DNA of 64,000 nucleotides from Solidesulfovibrio magneticus RS-1 (GTDB taxonomy: Bacteria; Desulfobacterota; Desulfovibrionia; Desulfovibrionales; Desulfovibrionaceae), in the NCBI RefSeq assembly GCF_000010665.1, contig NC_012796.1:992001-1056000 (forward strand), written 5' to 3'. Under the pieces are notes generated by a model. That model did no database searches. It saw only the letters and a list, made by a program, of their open reading frames with translations, and was not told the DNA's origin. Shown here piece after piece: positions 26,189 through 34,482 of the stretch. Position 1 is the stretch's first letter, and each line of letters starts with the position of its first letter. The translations under genes and the position numbers were made by a program.

Positions 26189-27259
26189 CTATCCCTTTGA
26201 AGCCTCGCCCCAGCCCGCCTGGCTCATCGTGACGCGGCGTTGATCGCGTTCGGCCAGGGCGACGACGGCCTGGACTGAGTCCCCGTACAGCCGAAGATCC
26301 TGGAATGACGACGGTGATCTGCGACGCTGCAACATGAGCGCGTCCGTCTCAAACCAGTAGGGCATGAAGCCGCCGAAATAATAGCCCCGCGAATTGATCG
26401 CCTCTATTCCCGCCGGCGCGTCCAATCGACCGAGATCGAAAATCACCTGGACGATGCCGTCGTCTCCGGCCTTGCGTTCCAGGTCGGACACGATCCTTTC
26501 CAAATCGCGACCCGGCTCGTGAACCCAGACCTTGATGCAGGCGGCTTTCTCGAAAACGATGATCTCGACCCGCGAAGACTCGGGCAAGGTCGCCTGGGAA
26601 CCGGCCTCGATCTGTCTGTTCAGGCCGGCCCTGGCGCAAAAGTCGACGTAGGCCGCGCGGTAGGCGGCGGGCAGGTGGACGGTCTGCGGGGTGAAGAGCA
26701 TGGGCTTGACGGTCAACACGAGCGACGTCCGGTCCCCGTGCCGGTAGTCGTCCGAGTAGGCTTTAGCAGGAATGGCGTCCATAGCGATGCCGCAGGGAAT
26801 CATGCCGGTGGTCTCGCACATGCGCTGCGAAAAGATGTGGGTGCACACGGCCTCGCCGAAAATCGCCCCGGCTTGAGCCATGTCTGGCAGCCGTTCCATG
26901 GCCTGCAGCCAGAGATCGCGGGCCATGCCCTTGCTGCGCTGGTTTTTGAGAATCATGAGCTGGGCAAGTTCAAACAGTCGCGGCCAGGGCGAGCAGCGGT
27001 AGATGCCGATCATGCCGAGCACGTGGCCCTGACGGGATTTGGCCACCACGGCGTGCTGGGCTCCCGAGGCGTACCGTTGGGCGATCTCGGAAGGATCGTA
27101 AACGTAATCAAAGGGATGTTGGTCGCCATAGACGCTGTAGGTCAGCCGGGCGACACCGAGCGCATCCTGGGGGGAAATCAGGCAGATGGCATAATCCTGA
27201 TCCGGGGGGACTTCGCTGTCTCCCAGGCGGTGCGCCACTATCAAAGCGTCGCGGTCCAT
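26189..27259 (-). CDS. GNAT-family N-acetyltransferase
   Basis: 356 aa from the ATG at 27259, which follows AAGGGAG. The N-terminal half is a GNAT domain: LTYSVYGDQHPFDYVYDPSE, HVLGMIGIYRCSPWPRLFEL, then QRSKGMARDLWLQAMERL as the acetyl-CoA loop. The C-terminal ~150 residues (from about LNRQIEAGSQ) are a separate domain ending with INSRGYYFGGFMPYWFETDA, a second GNAT-like half. Length and layout fit the two-domain GNAT proteins of Desulfovibrio and Geobacter. Substrate unknown. Confidence 0.8.
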   Translation of the reverse strand: MDRDALIVAHRLGDSEVPPDQDYAICLISPQDALGVARLTYSVYGDQHPFDYVYDPSEIAQRYASGAQHAVVAKSRQGHVLGMIGIYRCSPWPRLFELAQLMILKNQRSKGMARDLWLQAMERLPDMAQAGAIFGEAVCTHIFSQRMCETTGMIPCGIAMDAIPAKAYSDDYRHGDRTSLVLTVKPMLFTPQTVHLPAAYRAAYVDFCARAGLNRQIEAGSQATLPESSRVEIIVFEKAACIKVWVHEPGRDLERIVSDLERKAGDDGIVQVIFDLGRLDAPAGIEAINSRGYYFGGFMPYWFETDALMLQRRRSPSSFQDLRLYGDSVQAVVALAERDQRRVTMSQAGWGEASKG

Positions 27260-27381
27260 GGATTCTCCCTTGGTTCTCCCAGGCGGTTTTGAGGGAAGAC
27301 AGATTGCAGCCCGCACTTAGCTTCTGGACTTTATCCTGTCAAAGCGACTAGATCAGCTAAAAAGAGCAGGATCGGTGAGCC

Positions 27382-28233
27382 ATGGATATCTTGCGCGGCA
27401 TTCGGGTCGTCAATCTTGCCCTCAACCTCCCTGGCCCCCTGGCGGCCAATCGCCTCGCCCACATGGGGGCAGAAGTGATCAAGGTCGAACCGCCGGCCGG
27501 CGATCCCATGGAACTCTACAGCGCCGCATGGTATCGGGAAATGTCGGCAGGGCAGGAACTTGTCCGGCTGGACATGAAAACGCCGGAAGGGCAAGCGCGA
27601 TGCGGCGAACTTTTTGCCGGAGCCGACCTGCTCATAACCGCCAACCGCCCATCGGTGCTCGCCAGGCTGCATATCGACTGGGAAACGCTGCACCCGAGGT
27701 TCCCGAACCTCTGCCAGGTGGCCATCATTGGTTACCCCGAGCCTCGCGGCGACGTGGCCGGTCACGATCTCACCTATCAGGCGGCCCTTGGGCTTTTGTA
27801 TCCGCCAAACCTGCCCCGCACGCTTCTGGCCGACATGGCTGGCGCGCAGCGGGCGGTTTCGACCGCCCTTGGACTTTTATTCGAGCGCGAGCGTTTGGGG
27901 CGAAGCGGCATGGCGAAGGTGGTGCTGTCGGACGCCGCCTTGGAGGCGGCCGCGCCCTTGAGGTACGGGCTTACCCGTCCTGGCGGACTGTTCGGCGGCG
28001 GATAGCCGGAATACAATATCTATCCGGCCAGGGACGGCTTCGTCGCTGTTGCCGCCCTGGAGCCACGTTTCCGCGAGCGGCTGTTCGCCTATTTCGACGG
28101 TGTGAAAACGTCCGAGGGACTTAGCGCGATCTTTGCGTCCAGGAACGCCGACGAATGGGAACGACTCGGCGAAGAACTTGATATTCCCATCGTTAAGGTC
28201 AGTGCCCAAGAGGAATTGACGCCGAGCACCTAA
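27382..28233 (+). pseudogene. family III (CaiB/BaiF) CoA-transferase with internal amber codon
   Basis: The frame runs from the ATG (RBS GGTGAG) through GIRVVNLALNLPGPLAANRL, HMGAEVIKVEPPAGDP and HDLTYQAALGLL to a TAG at 28003-28005, then continues in the same frame (PEYNIYPARDGFVAVAALEP) to TAA at 28231-28233, giving about 283 codons. In the partial copy near 38.5 kb the same codon is TCG (Ser), so a single base change made the stop. The reference family transfers CoA between carboxylic acids; the usual length is ~380-450, so this is a short form. A truncated 207-aa product is possible but lacks the C-terminal domain. Confidence 0.8.
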
Positions 28234-28558
28234 CTTTCACATGTGGCGCCTCTCGCGGGTGTAAACGCCTATTTTGCTTATTTTGGTCAATATTTTAGAG
28301 TATTTCGTGTTTGTTTGGCTGAATCTTCAAAGTAAGTTGAATTAATGTTGTTTGCGGATTCAGGTTGATCATCTCTCCACAGTCTTTTCGTGTAGCAAGG
28401 TTATCCGGGAGCCTCTTTCCCCCTGGGGGCTTTCCCGACGGAGGCGATTGGGGAATGACCTATTCCCCGGAGACAAGCCGAATGCGCCGTGATTTCGCAC
28501 CTCTGCCGCTGTCTGTCCGCGAAGCGGCCATGACCGGCCGGGGAGCCCCGGCCGGAAG
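28234..28558. other. intergenic region
   Basis: AT-rich from 28260 to 28370 and GC-rich after that. It contains a perfect GGCCGGGG/CCCCGGCC palindrome near 28535-28556, just past the PhnA stop, which may terminate that gene although no T-run follows. No gene seen. Confidence 0.4.
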
Positions 28559-28780
28559 TCATGCTTTTTTCAGGAAGCAGGTCTTGAGCACCAATCCCTT
28601 GACCTTGTCGGCGTTGCACTCAATTTCCGCCGGGTCATCGGTGAGGCGGATGTTCTTGATCAGCGTCCCGCGTTTCAGTGTCACGGAAGAGCCCTTGACC
28701 TTCAAGTCCTTGGTGAGCGTGACGTTGTCGCCGTCCTTTAACACCGTGCCGTTGCTGTCCTTTACGATCACGTCGTCCAT
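28559..28780 (-). CDS. phnA: PhnA-type (YjdM) protein, short form
   Basis: 73 aa. DSNGTVLKDGDNVTLTKDLK, then VKGSSVTLKRGTLIKNIRL and IECNADKVKGLVLKTCFLKK, match the C-terminal PhnA domain. The N-terminal zinc ribbon of the ~110-aa E. coli YjdM is absent. Despite the historical name (alkylphosphonate uptake), the role of this family is unclear. Strong RBS GGAGG. Confidence 0.85.
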   Translation of the reverse strand: MDDVIVKDSNGTVLKDGDNVTLTKDLKVKGSSVTLKRGTLIKNIRLTDDPAEIECNADKVKGLVLKTCFLKKA

Positions 28781-28917
28781 GCGGTGATGCCTCCGATTGC
28801 GAGTTGAGGGGGGTGCCGACGTTGGAGCCGGCTTGAGAGGATTTCTTCGTCGCTGAAGACTGATCTTGCCCGAGGAAACGGCGCAGCATCCGGTTTCCCT
28901 AACAAGGAGAGCCGGCT

Positions 28918-30186
28918 CTAATCGAAACGTCGTTCATCCACGAGTCTCGGGCCGCCGGGGCTTTCGGCCGCATCGGGCGGCAGCACGATCACCTGGGGCC
29001 GCAGCTTGAGCCGCTGCTGGAAGCAGGCCGCGAAGGCCGCCGTGTCCAGGGGGCCGTCGCAGCACAGGCGCACTTCGATGACGTCCTTGCCGTCCGGGTT
29101 TCGCACCACGATCCGCCAGTCGACGATGGCCGGGAAAGCCGCGACCACCGCGGCGGCCTGGGCCGGATAGATGAACTGCCCCTTGACCTTGGCCGTGTCG
29201 TCCACCCGGCCGAGGATGCCGGCCAGCCGCGGCGAGGTCCGGCCGCAGGGGCAGGGCGTGTCGTCAAGCTTCGAGAGGTCGCCCGTGGCCAGCCGGATGA
29301 GCGGATAGGCGTCGGCAAAGGGCGTGAAGACCACCTCGCCCATCTCGCCCGGCGGCAGCGGGCGGCCGGTGCCGGGTTCGCATATTTCCAGGATGCCCCG
29401 GGAGCTGGCGTGCATGCCGGTGAGCGCGGCGCACTCGTAGGCGATGCAGCCTACGTCGGCCGTGCCGTAGCCCTGGCGGATGGTCATGCCAAAGGCGTCC
29501 TGGACTTTGTGGCGCAGGCTTTCGGGCAGCCGTTCGGCGGCCACGAAGGCGACGCGCAGGCCGAAGTCCCGTTTGGGGTCCAGGCCGTGCTCCCGGGCCT
29601 TGTCGGCGATGACGTCGAGGTAGCTGGTCATGCCGACGAAGCCGGTGACGGGCAGCCGGGTCATGAGGTCGATCTGGACGTCGGTGTTGCCCGGTCCGGC
29701 CGGGATGACGGCGCAGCCCAGTTCCAGCAGCGGCTCTTCCAGCATGAGGCCGGCCGGGGTCAGATGGTAGCTGAAGGTCATCTGGACCAGATCGCCCTTG
29801 GCGAATCCGGCGGCGTGGAAGGCCTCGGCCCAGCCCCAGTAGTCCGGCCCAGGGCCTTCGGGGTCGTAGAGCGGCCCGGGCGACTGGTAGATGCGCCGCA
29901 GGCCGGCGACGCCGCCAGTGAGCAGCCGGGCCAGTCCGGCCCCGCCGTCCTGCAGAGCCAGCAACTGTTTTTTGCCAAGGGGCGGAATGCGGGCGAAGTC
30001 GTCCCAGGAGGCGATGTCCTCGGGCGTCAGGCCGGCGGCGTCCAGGCGGGTTTGAAATTCCCTGCTGCGTTTGTAGGCGTGGCTGATCAGCCGGCGCAAC
30101 CGGTCGAACTTGCGGGCTGCCGCGGCCTCGCGGTCCATGTTTTCCAGCGGATTGTAAAAGCCAGAATCGGGCTTTGTTGCTTCCAT
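28918..30186 (-). CDS. phenylacetate-CoA ligase-like (PaaK family) adenylate-forming enzyme
   Basis: 422 aa, typical PaaK length. KFDRLRRLISHAYKRSREFQ near the N-terminus, GYGTADVGCIAYECAA and the acidic LIRLATGDLSKLDDTPCPCG-RTSPR region with the Asp that binds AMP ribose, then the C-terminal GRVDDTAKVKGQFIYP hinge. The canonical Ser/Thr-rich P-loop appears as SPGPLYDPEGPGP, which is degenerate. It would activate an aryl- or other carboxylic acid to its CoA ester. Last gene of the leftward liv cluster, 181 bp after livF, with two hairpins between. Confidence 0.85.
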   Translation of the reverse strand: MEATKPDSGFYNPLENMDREAAAARKFDRLRRLISHAYKRSREFQTRLDAAGLTPEDIASWDDFARIPPLGKKQLLALQDGGAGLARLLTGGVAGLRRIYQSPGPLYDPEGPGPDYWGWAEAFHAAGFAKGDLVQMTFSYHLTPAGLMLEEPLLELGCAVIPAGPGNTDVQIDLMTRLPVTGFVGMTSYLDVIADKAREHGLDPKRDFGLRVAFVAAERLPESLRHKVQDAFGMTIRQGYGTADVGCIAYECAALTGMHASSRGILEICEPGTGRPLPPGEMGEVVFTPFADAYPLIRLATGDLSKLDDTPCPCGRTSPRLAGILGRVDDTAKVKGQFIYPAQAAAVVAAFPAIVDWRIVVRNPDGKDVIEVRLCCDGPLDTAAFAACFQQRLKLRPQVIVLPPDAAESPGGPRLVDERRFD

Positions 30187-30275
30187 GATACGCCTCTTTT
30201 CTTGCCGGACTGTCCACGCCCGACCAATGGTCCGCCCATTGCCACAACGCCGCCACCTTTCCCCATTGCGGGGGT

Positions 30276-30330
30276 CCGGGGGCCTCAGGCCCCCGGCGGA
30301 GAGGTCCAGGAGAGGCAGCGCCTCTCCTGG
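30276..30330. repeat. two tandem GC-rich hairpins (REP-like)
   Basis: CCGGGGGCC-TCA-GGCCCCCGG (30276-30296) and CCAGGAGAGGC-AGC-GCCTCTCCTGG (30306-30330), both perfect. They lie between livF and the PaaK-like gene; no T-run. Could stabilise or attenuate mRNA, or be a dispersed genomic repeat. Confidence 0.65.
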
Positions 30331-30367
30331 CCGCCGGAGGCATCCCCCTTCCCCGCTCCCGCTCCGA

Positions 30368-31186
30368 TCACCCCAGCCAGCGTTTGCGGCGGCGGTAGTG
30401 TTTGACGTCGCGGTAGCGGCGTTTCTCGCCGCCGTGGGACAGGCCGAGGTAGAACTCCTGCACGTCGGGATTGCCGAGGAGTTCTGCCGAGGTCCCGTCG
30501 AGGACGATGCGGCCGTTTTCCATGATGAATCCCACGTCGGCGATGCCCAGGGCCGCCCGGGCGTTTTGTTCCACGAGCAGGATCGTCACGCCGTCGTCGC
30601 GGTTGATGCGGCGGATGATGTCGAAGATTTCTTCCACCAAAAGCGGGGCCAGGCCCAGGGACGGTTCGTCGAGGAGGAGCAGCCGGGGTTTGGCGATGAG
30701 CGCCCGGCCGATGGCCAGCATCTGTTGTTCGCCGCCGGACATGTAGCCGGCCAGTTGCTGGCGGCGTTCCTTGAGGCGCGGGAAGTAGTCGTAGACGCGC
30801 TCCACGCCGGTCTTGAACTCCCCGGCCGGGCGGGTGACGCCGCCGCAGCGCAGGTTGTCCTCCACACTCATGTCCTCGAACACCCGCCGGCCTTCCATGA
30901 CCTGGAACACGCCCAGGCGCACGATGCGCTCCGGGGGCAGGTGGTTAATGGGCGCGCCGTCGAAAACGATGCGGCCGTCGGTGACGGCCCCGTCCTCGCC
31001 GGCCAGGAGTCCGGAGATGGCCTTTAACGTGGTGGATTTGCCGGCGCCGTTGGCGCCGAGCAGGGCGGTGATGCCCCCCTGCCCGGCGCGCAGCGACAGC
31101 CCTTTGAGGGTCAGCGCCACGTCGTTGTAGACGACTTCGAGGTTTTCCACGGCGAGCAGGTCCACGGCGTCTATTTTCCCAGCCAT
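30368..31186 (-). CDS. livF: branched-chain-type ABC transporter ATP-binding protein
   Basis: 272 aa. Walker A GANGAGKST, Q-loop region, signature YMSGGEQQMLAIGRALI, Walker B RLLLLDEPSLGL, switch His replaced region LLVEQNARAAL. LivF is one of two ATPases energising uptake through LivHM. The Arg/Lys-rich tail (KHYRRRKRW) is longer than in E. coli LivF. Its start overlaps the end of the binding-protein gene by 16 nt. Confidence 0.92.
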   Translation of the reverse strand: MAGKIDAVDLLAVENLEVVYNDVALTLKGLSLRAGQGGITALLGANGAGKSTTLKAISGLLAGEDGAVTDGRIVFDGAPINHLPPERIVRLGVFQVMEGRRVFEDMSVEDNLRCGGVTRPAGEFKTGVERVYDYFPRLKERRQQLAGYMSGGEQQMLAIGRALIAKPRLLLLDEPSLGLAPLLVEEIFDIIRRINRDDGVTILLVEQNARAALGIADVGFIMENGRIVLDGTSAELLGNPDVQEFYLGLSHGGEKRRYRDVKHYRRRKRWLG

Positions 31187-32340
31187 TCGGGCTTGCGCTC
31201 CAGGGTTTCGGTGGCCGTTTCGACCATCTTGCCGCCTTCGACCTTATAGATGATGACCGCCATGTTGGGGCGGTGGTCGTTGGGGAAGAAGCTGATGGGC
31301 GGGGTCAGGCCCATGGGATCGTAGTCGCGCAGCGTTTCCAGGGCATCCTTGATGGCCGGTCCGGTGAGCGGGCCCTTGGCGGCGGCCTTTTTGAGGCCCT
31401 CGGCCATGACCAGCATGGAGGCGAACCCCCGGATGTAGTGGGTCATCTTGGGCGCGCCGCCGGTCATTTTCTCGATGACGGCCATGCCCGGCACCTTCTG
31501 GCCGTAGACCACGGCGGTCTGGAGGGAATACGCGCCGTTGGCGGCGTCGCCGGCGAGCTTGAACAAGCTCTCGTCCACGCCCCAGATGTTGCAGAAAAAG
31601 GTGGTCTTGAAGCCGAGCTTCTGGGCGTCCTTCATGATGACAGCGGCCGACGGCGTCGTGCCGCCGATCCAGACGTAGTCCGGGGCGAGCTTTTGCAGGC
31701 GCAGCATCTGGGCCATGGCGTCCATGGCGTTTAGGGCCACGGTTTCGTCGCCGACGATCTCAAAGCCCAGTTCCTTGGCGTATTCCTTGGCCGCCGGGAT
31801 GGGAACCAGCCCGTAGGGGTGGTCGGGATAGACGAAGGCCACCTTGGGCGGGCGGGACTCCTTCCAGTTGGCCTTGAAATATTTGAGCGCCCCGCGAATC
31901 TGGGTGGAGTAGTCGGCGGCCACGAAGAAGTTGTACGGGGCCTTGGCCGGGTCGGTGAGGTGGGCGGAATAGGAGGCGGACAGGGTCGGGATCTGGTCCT
32001 TGCCCACGAACTTGGTCAGGGCTTCGGTGTCCTGGGTGCCCCAGCCTTGCAGGGCCACGATCTTGTCCTGGGAGGTGAAGCGCTTGTAGGCGGCCAAGGC
32101 CTGCTGGGCGTTGTAGGCGTAGTCCACCTCGATAAGGTTGATGGGCTTGCCGGCGATGCCGCCGTTTTCATTCAAATACTTGGCCGCGTCCTTCACACCC
32201 TCGGAGTAGGGCACGCCCACGGCCGAGGTCGGGCCGGACAGATCGGAGAGAAGCCCGATGTTGACGGTCTCCTGGGCCAGGGCCGGGCCGGCCAGGGTCA
32301 GGGTCCAGGCCAGGGCCAGCAGTTGCGCCATGCGTTTCAT
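31171..32340 (-). CDS. livK: ABC transporter periplasmic binding protein (LivK/Peripla_BP_6 type)
   Basis: 389 aa from the ATG at 32340 (GGGGG 5 nt upstream; a GTG four codons earlier would place the RBS inside the gene). Signal peptide (LLALAWTLTLAGPALAQ), then VNIGLLSDLSGPTSAVGVPY and INLIEVDYAYNAQQALAAYK, typical of the amino-acid/aryl-acid binding subfamily. C-terminal DYDPMGLTPPISFFPNDHRP resembles the homologues linked to aromatic or branched-chain acid catabolism. Ligand not determinable from sequence. Confidence 0.92.
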   Translation of the reverse strand: MKRMAQLLALAWTLTLAGPALAQETVNIGLLSDLSGPTSAVGVPYSEGVKDAAKYLNENGGIAGKPINLIEVDYAYNAQQALAAYKRFTSQDKIVALQGWGTQDTEALTKFVGKDQIPTLSASYSAHLTDPAKAPYNFFVAADYSTQIRGALKYFKANWKESRPPKVAFVYPDHPYGLVPIPAAKEYAKELGFEIVGDETVALNAMDAMAQMLRLQKLAPDYVWIGGTTPSAAVIMKDAQKLGFKTTFFCNIWGVDESLFKLAGDAANGAYSLQTAVVYGQKVPGMAVIEKMTGGAPKMTHYIRGFASMLVMAEGLKKAAAKGPLTGPAIKDALETLRDYDPMGLTPPISFFPNDHRPNMAVIIYKVEGGKMVETATETLERKPEWLGK

Positions 32341-32445
32341 ACATACCCCCACGTTTGCGTGTTGCGTTCCGGACTCGCCCGCCGGAACATCGTCCGATCC
32401 GCAGCGCCCGTGCGCCTTCTCCGGGTAAGGAAAGGCGTTGTTGCG

Positions 32446-33492
32446 TCAATGGGCAAAGGGATAGAGCTTCCAATAGGCCTTGACGAGCCGCCAACGGTTG
32501 GCCAGCCCTTCGGGTTCGAAGATGAGGAAGAGCACCAGCACCAGCCCGAAGACGCCTTCCTTCATGGCCAGCAGGGCGCCGCTTAGGTCGGTGAAGGCCG
32601 CGCCGGCGTGTTGGGCCAGGAAATTGAGGCACTCCGGCAGGATGGTGATGAAGACCGCGCCGAACACGCCGCCGATGACGCTGCCCAGGCCCCCGATGAT
32701 GATCATGGCCAGATAGCTGACCGACAGCCCGATGCCGAACTGTTCCGGGGTGATGTACATGGTGTAGCTGGCCCACAGCGCCCCGCCGACGCCGGCCAGG
32801 AAGGAACTCAGGCCAAAGGCCCGCAGCTTGTAGGCGAAAAGGTCCACGCCCACGATCTCGGCCGAGAGGTGGTAGTCGCGGATGGCGACAAAAGCCCGGC
32901 CCAGGCGGGTGCGCATGACGTTGGAAACGGCCAGCACGCACAGCACGGCCACGCCCAGGGTCAGATAGAACATCTTGAGGTCGGTGTCGAAAGCGAAGCC
33001 GGCGATGGACGGCGCGTCCAAGGCCATGCCGCCCGAGCCGCCGGTGACGGCGTCCCAGTGCAGGAACACGTATTCGAGGATGAGCTGGGCGGCCAGGGTG
33101 GCGATGGCCAGATAGATGCCCTTGAGGCGCAGGGAGGGCAGGCCGAAGACCATGCCGGTGAGGGCCGTGACCAGCCCGGCCCCGGGCAGGGCCAGCACAA
33201 AGGGCAGGCCCAGGTTGGCCAAATAGGCGGCGGTATAGGCTCCGACGCCGAAAAACGCGCCGTGGCCCAGGGAAATCTGGCCGCAGGAGCCGGTGAGGAG
33301 ATTGAGGGACACCGCGCCGATGACCGAGATGTTGATCAGGCACAGGATGGAGACGAGGTACTTGTTCATGGCCCAGGGGGCCAGGCACAGGGCCGCGAAG
33401 AACAGGGCCAGGGCGATTTTCTGGAACCGGCTGGGAAAGAGCTGGGCCTCGCCGGCATAGGTTCGGAAAAACAGGCCGCATTGTCCGTGCAT
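32446..33492 (-). CDS. livM: branched-chain-type ABC transporter permease
   Basis: 348 aa with about 8-10 hydrophobic segments. GSCGQISLGHGAFFGVGAYT is the LivM hallmark, and AIRDYHLSAEIVGVDLFAYK is the coupling-helix (EAA-like) loop. Starts 3 bp after the livH stop, so it is co-translated. Confidence 0.93.
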   Translation of the reverse strand: MHGQCGLFFRTYAGEAQLFPSRFQKIALALFFAALCLAPWAMNKYLVSILCLINISVIGAVSLNLLTGSCGQISLGHGAFFGVGAYTAAYLANLGLPFVLALPGAGLVTALTGMVFGLPSLRLKGIYLAIATLAAQLILEYVFLHWDAVTGGSGGMALDAPSIAGFAFDTDLKMFYLTLGVAVLCVLAVSNVMRTRLGRAFVAIRDYHLSAEIVGVDLFAYKLRAFGLSSFLAGVGGALWASYTMYITPEQFGIGLSVSYLAMIIIGGLGSVIGGVFGAVFITILPECLNFLAQHAGAAFTDLSGALLAMKEGVFGLVLVLFLIFEPEGLANRWRLVKAYWKLYPFAH

Positions 33493-33495
33493 GGG

Positions 33496-34383
33496 CTACA
33501 CCCGCTCGATTTCCCGGGCGCCGAAGAGCCCGTAGGGTTTGATCATGAGGATAAGGACCAGGAAGATGAAGGCGGCCACGTCCTTAAATCCCCCCAGGCC
33601 CAGGAATTCCTTGGCCGCGCCGTCGCAGACGTTCTCCAGCACCCCGATGACCAGGCCGCCCAGGGCCGCGCCGAGCAGGCTGTCCAGCCCCCCCAGGATC
33701 ACGGCCGGGAAGACTTTGAGGCCCAGGTGCCCGAGCTGGGCGTTTATGCCGTTGATGTTGCCCAGGATGATGCCGCCGATGGAGGAGACCATGGCGGCGA
33801 TGCACCAGGACAGGGCGAAGATGTTTTTGATGCCGATGCCCATGCTGGCGGCGGCCTGCTGGTCAAAGGCCGTGGCCCGCATGGCGATGCCCAGGCGCGA
33901 GTATTTGAAAAAGGCCGAGAAGATGAGGAACAGGATGATGGAGAGGGCAAAGGCGGCCAGATAGACCGGGGCCACGGGCAACCCGGCGATCATCACCGGC
34001 TCCTGGGGCAACACCGGCGGGAACACCTGGATTTGCGTGCCCCAGAAAAGCTGGACCAGGGATTTGAGCACCGAGGACAGGCCGATGGTGACCATGATGA
34101 CGCTTATTATGGGTTCGCCGATCATGGGGCGCAGGATCAGGCGTTCGATGGCGATGCCCAGAATAAACGAGAAGGCGAGCGTCAGGAAAAAGGCGGCCAA
34201 AAAGGGCAGCTTGGCCTGGACGGTCAGGGAAAAGCAGATGTAGGCCCCGACCATGACCAGCTCGCCCTGGGCGAAATTGACCACCTTGGTGGCCTTGTAG
34301 ATAATGACGAAGCCCAGGGCCACCAGACTGTAAATGCTGCCGATGACCAGACCCGAAACGAGCAGTTGCAGGTAGTATTCCAC
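33496..34383 (-). CDS. livH: branched-chain-type ABC transporter permease
   Basis: 295 aa. GLVIGSIYSLVALGFVIIYK and VVNFAQGELVMVGAYICF are LivH signatures; AMRATAFDQQAAASMGIGIK is the cytoplasmic coupling loop. Partner of LivM. About 100 bp separates it from the ligase gene upstream, containing a long hairpin. Confidence 0.93.
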   Translation of the reverse strand: MEYYLQLLVSGLVIGSIYSLVALGFVIIYKATKVVNFAQGELVMVGAYICFSLTVQAKLPFLAAFFLTLAFSFILGIAIERLILRPMIGEPIISVIMVTIGLSSVLKSLVQLFWGTQIQVFPPVLPQEPVMIAGLPVAPVYLAAFALSIILFLIFSAFFKYSRLGIAMRATAFDQQAAASMGIGIKNIFALSWCIAAMVSSIGGIILGNINGINAQLGHLGLKVFPAVILGGLDSLLGAALGGLVIGVLENVCDGAAKEFLGLGGFKDVAAFIFLVLILMIKPYGLFGAREIERV

Positions 34384-34436
34384 GACATTTCCTCATGTTT
34401 CGGCCGCGTCGCGCGGCCGGGTGCGGCCGTCTCGTG

Positions 34437-34482
34437 CCGCGTCCCCTTGACTCGACGAACGTATGACTCAAGGGACGCGGCG
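34437..34482. terminator. long inverted repeat between the ligase gene and livH
   Basis: GCCGCGTCCCCTTGA pairs with TCAAGGGACGCGGC (one bulge) just after the ligase stop. No strong T-run. It may be a leaky terminator that separates ligase from permease expression. Confidence 0.5.

Noticed and set aside
28365-28787. 140-codon frame, plus strand
   Set aside because: Antisense to the PhnA gene, which has a clear family match and RBS.
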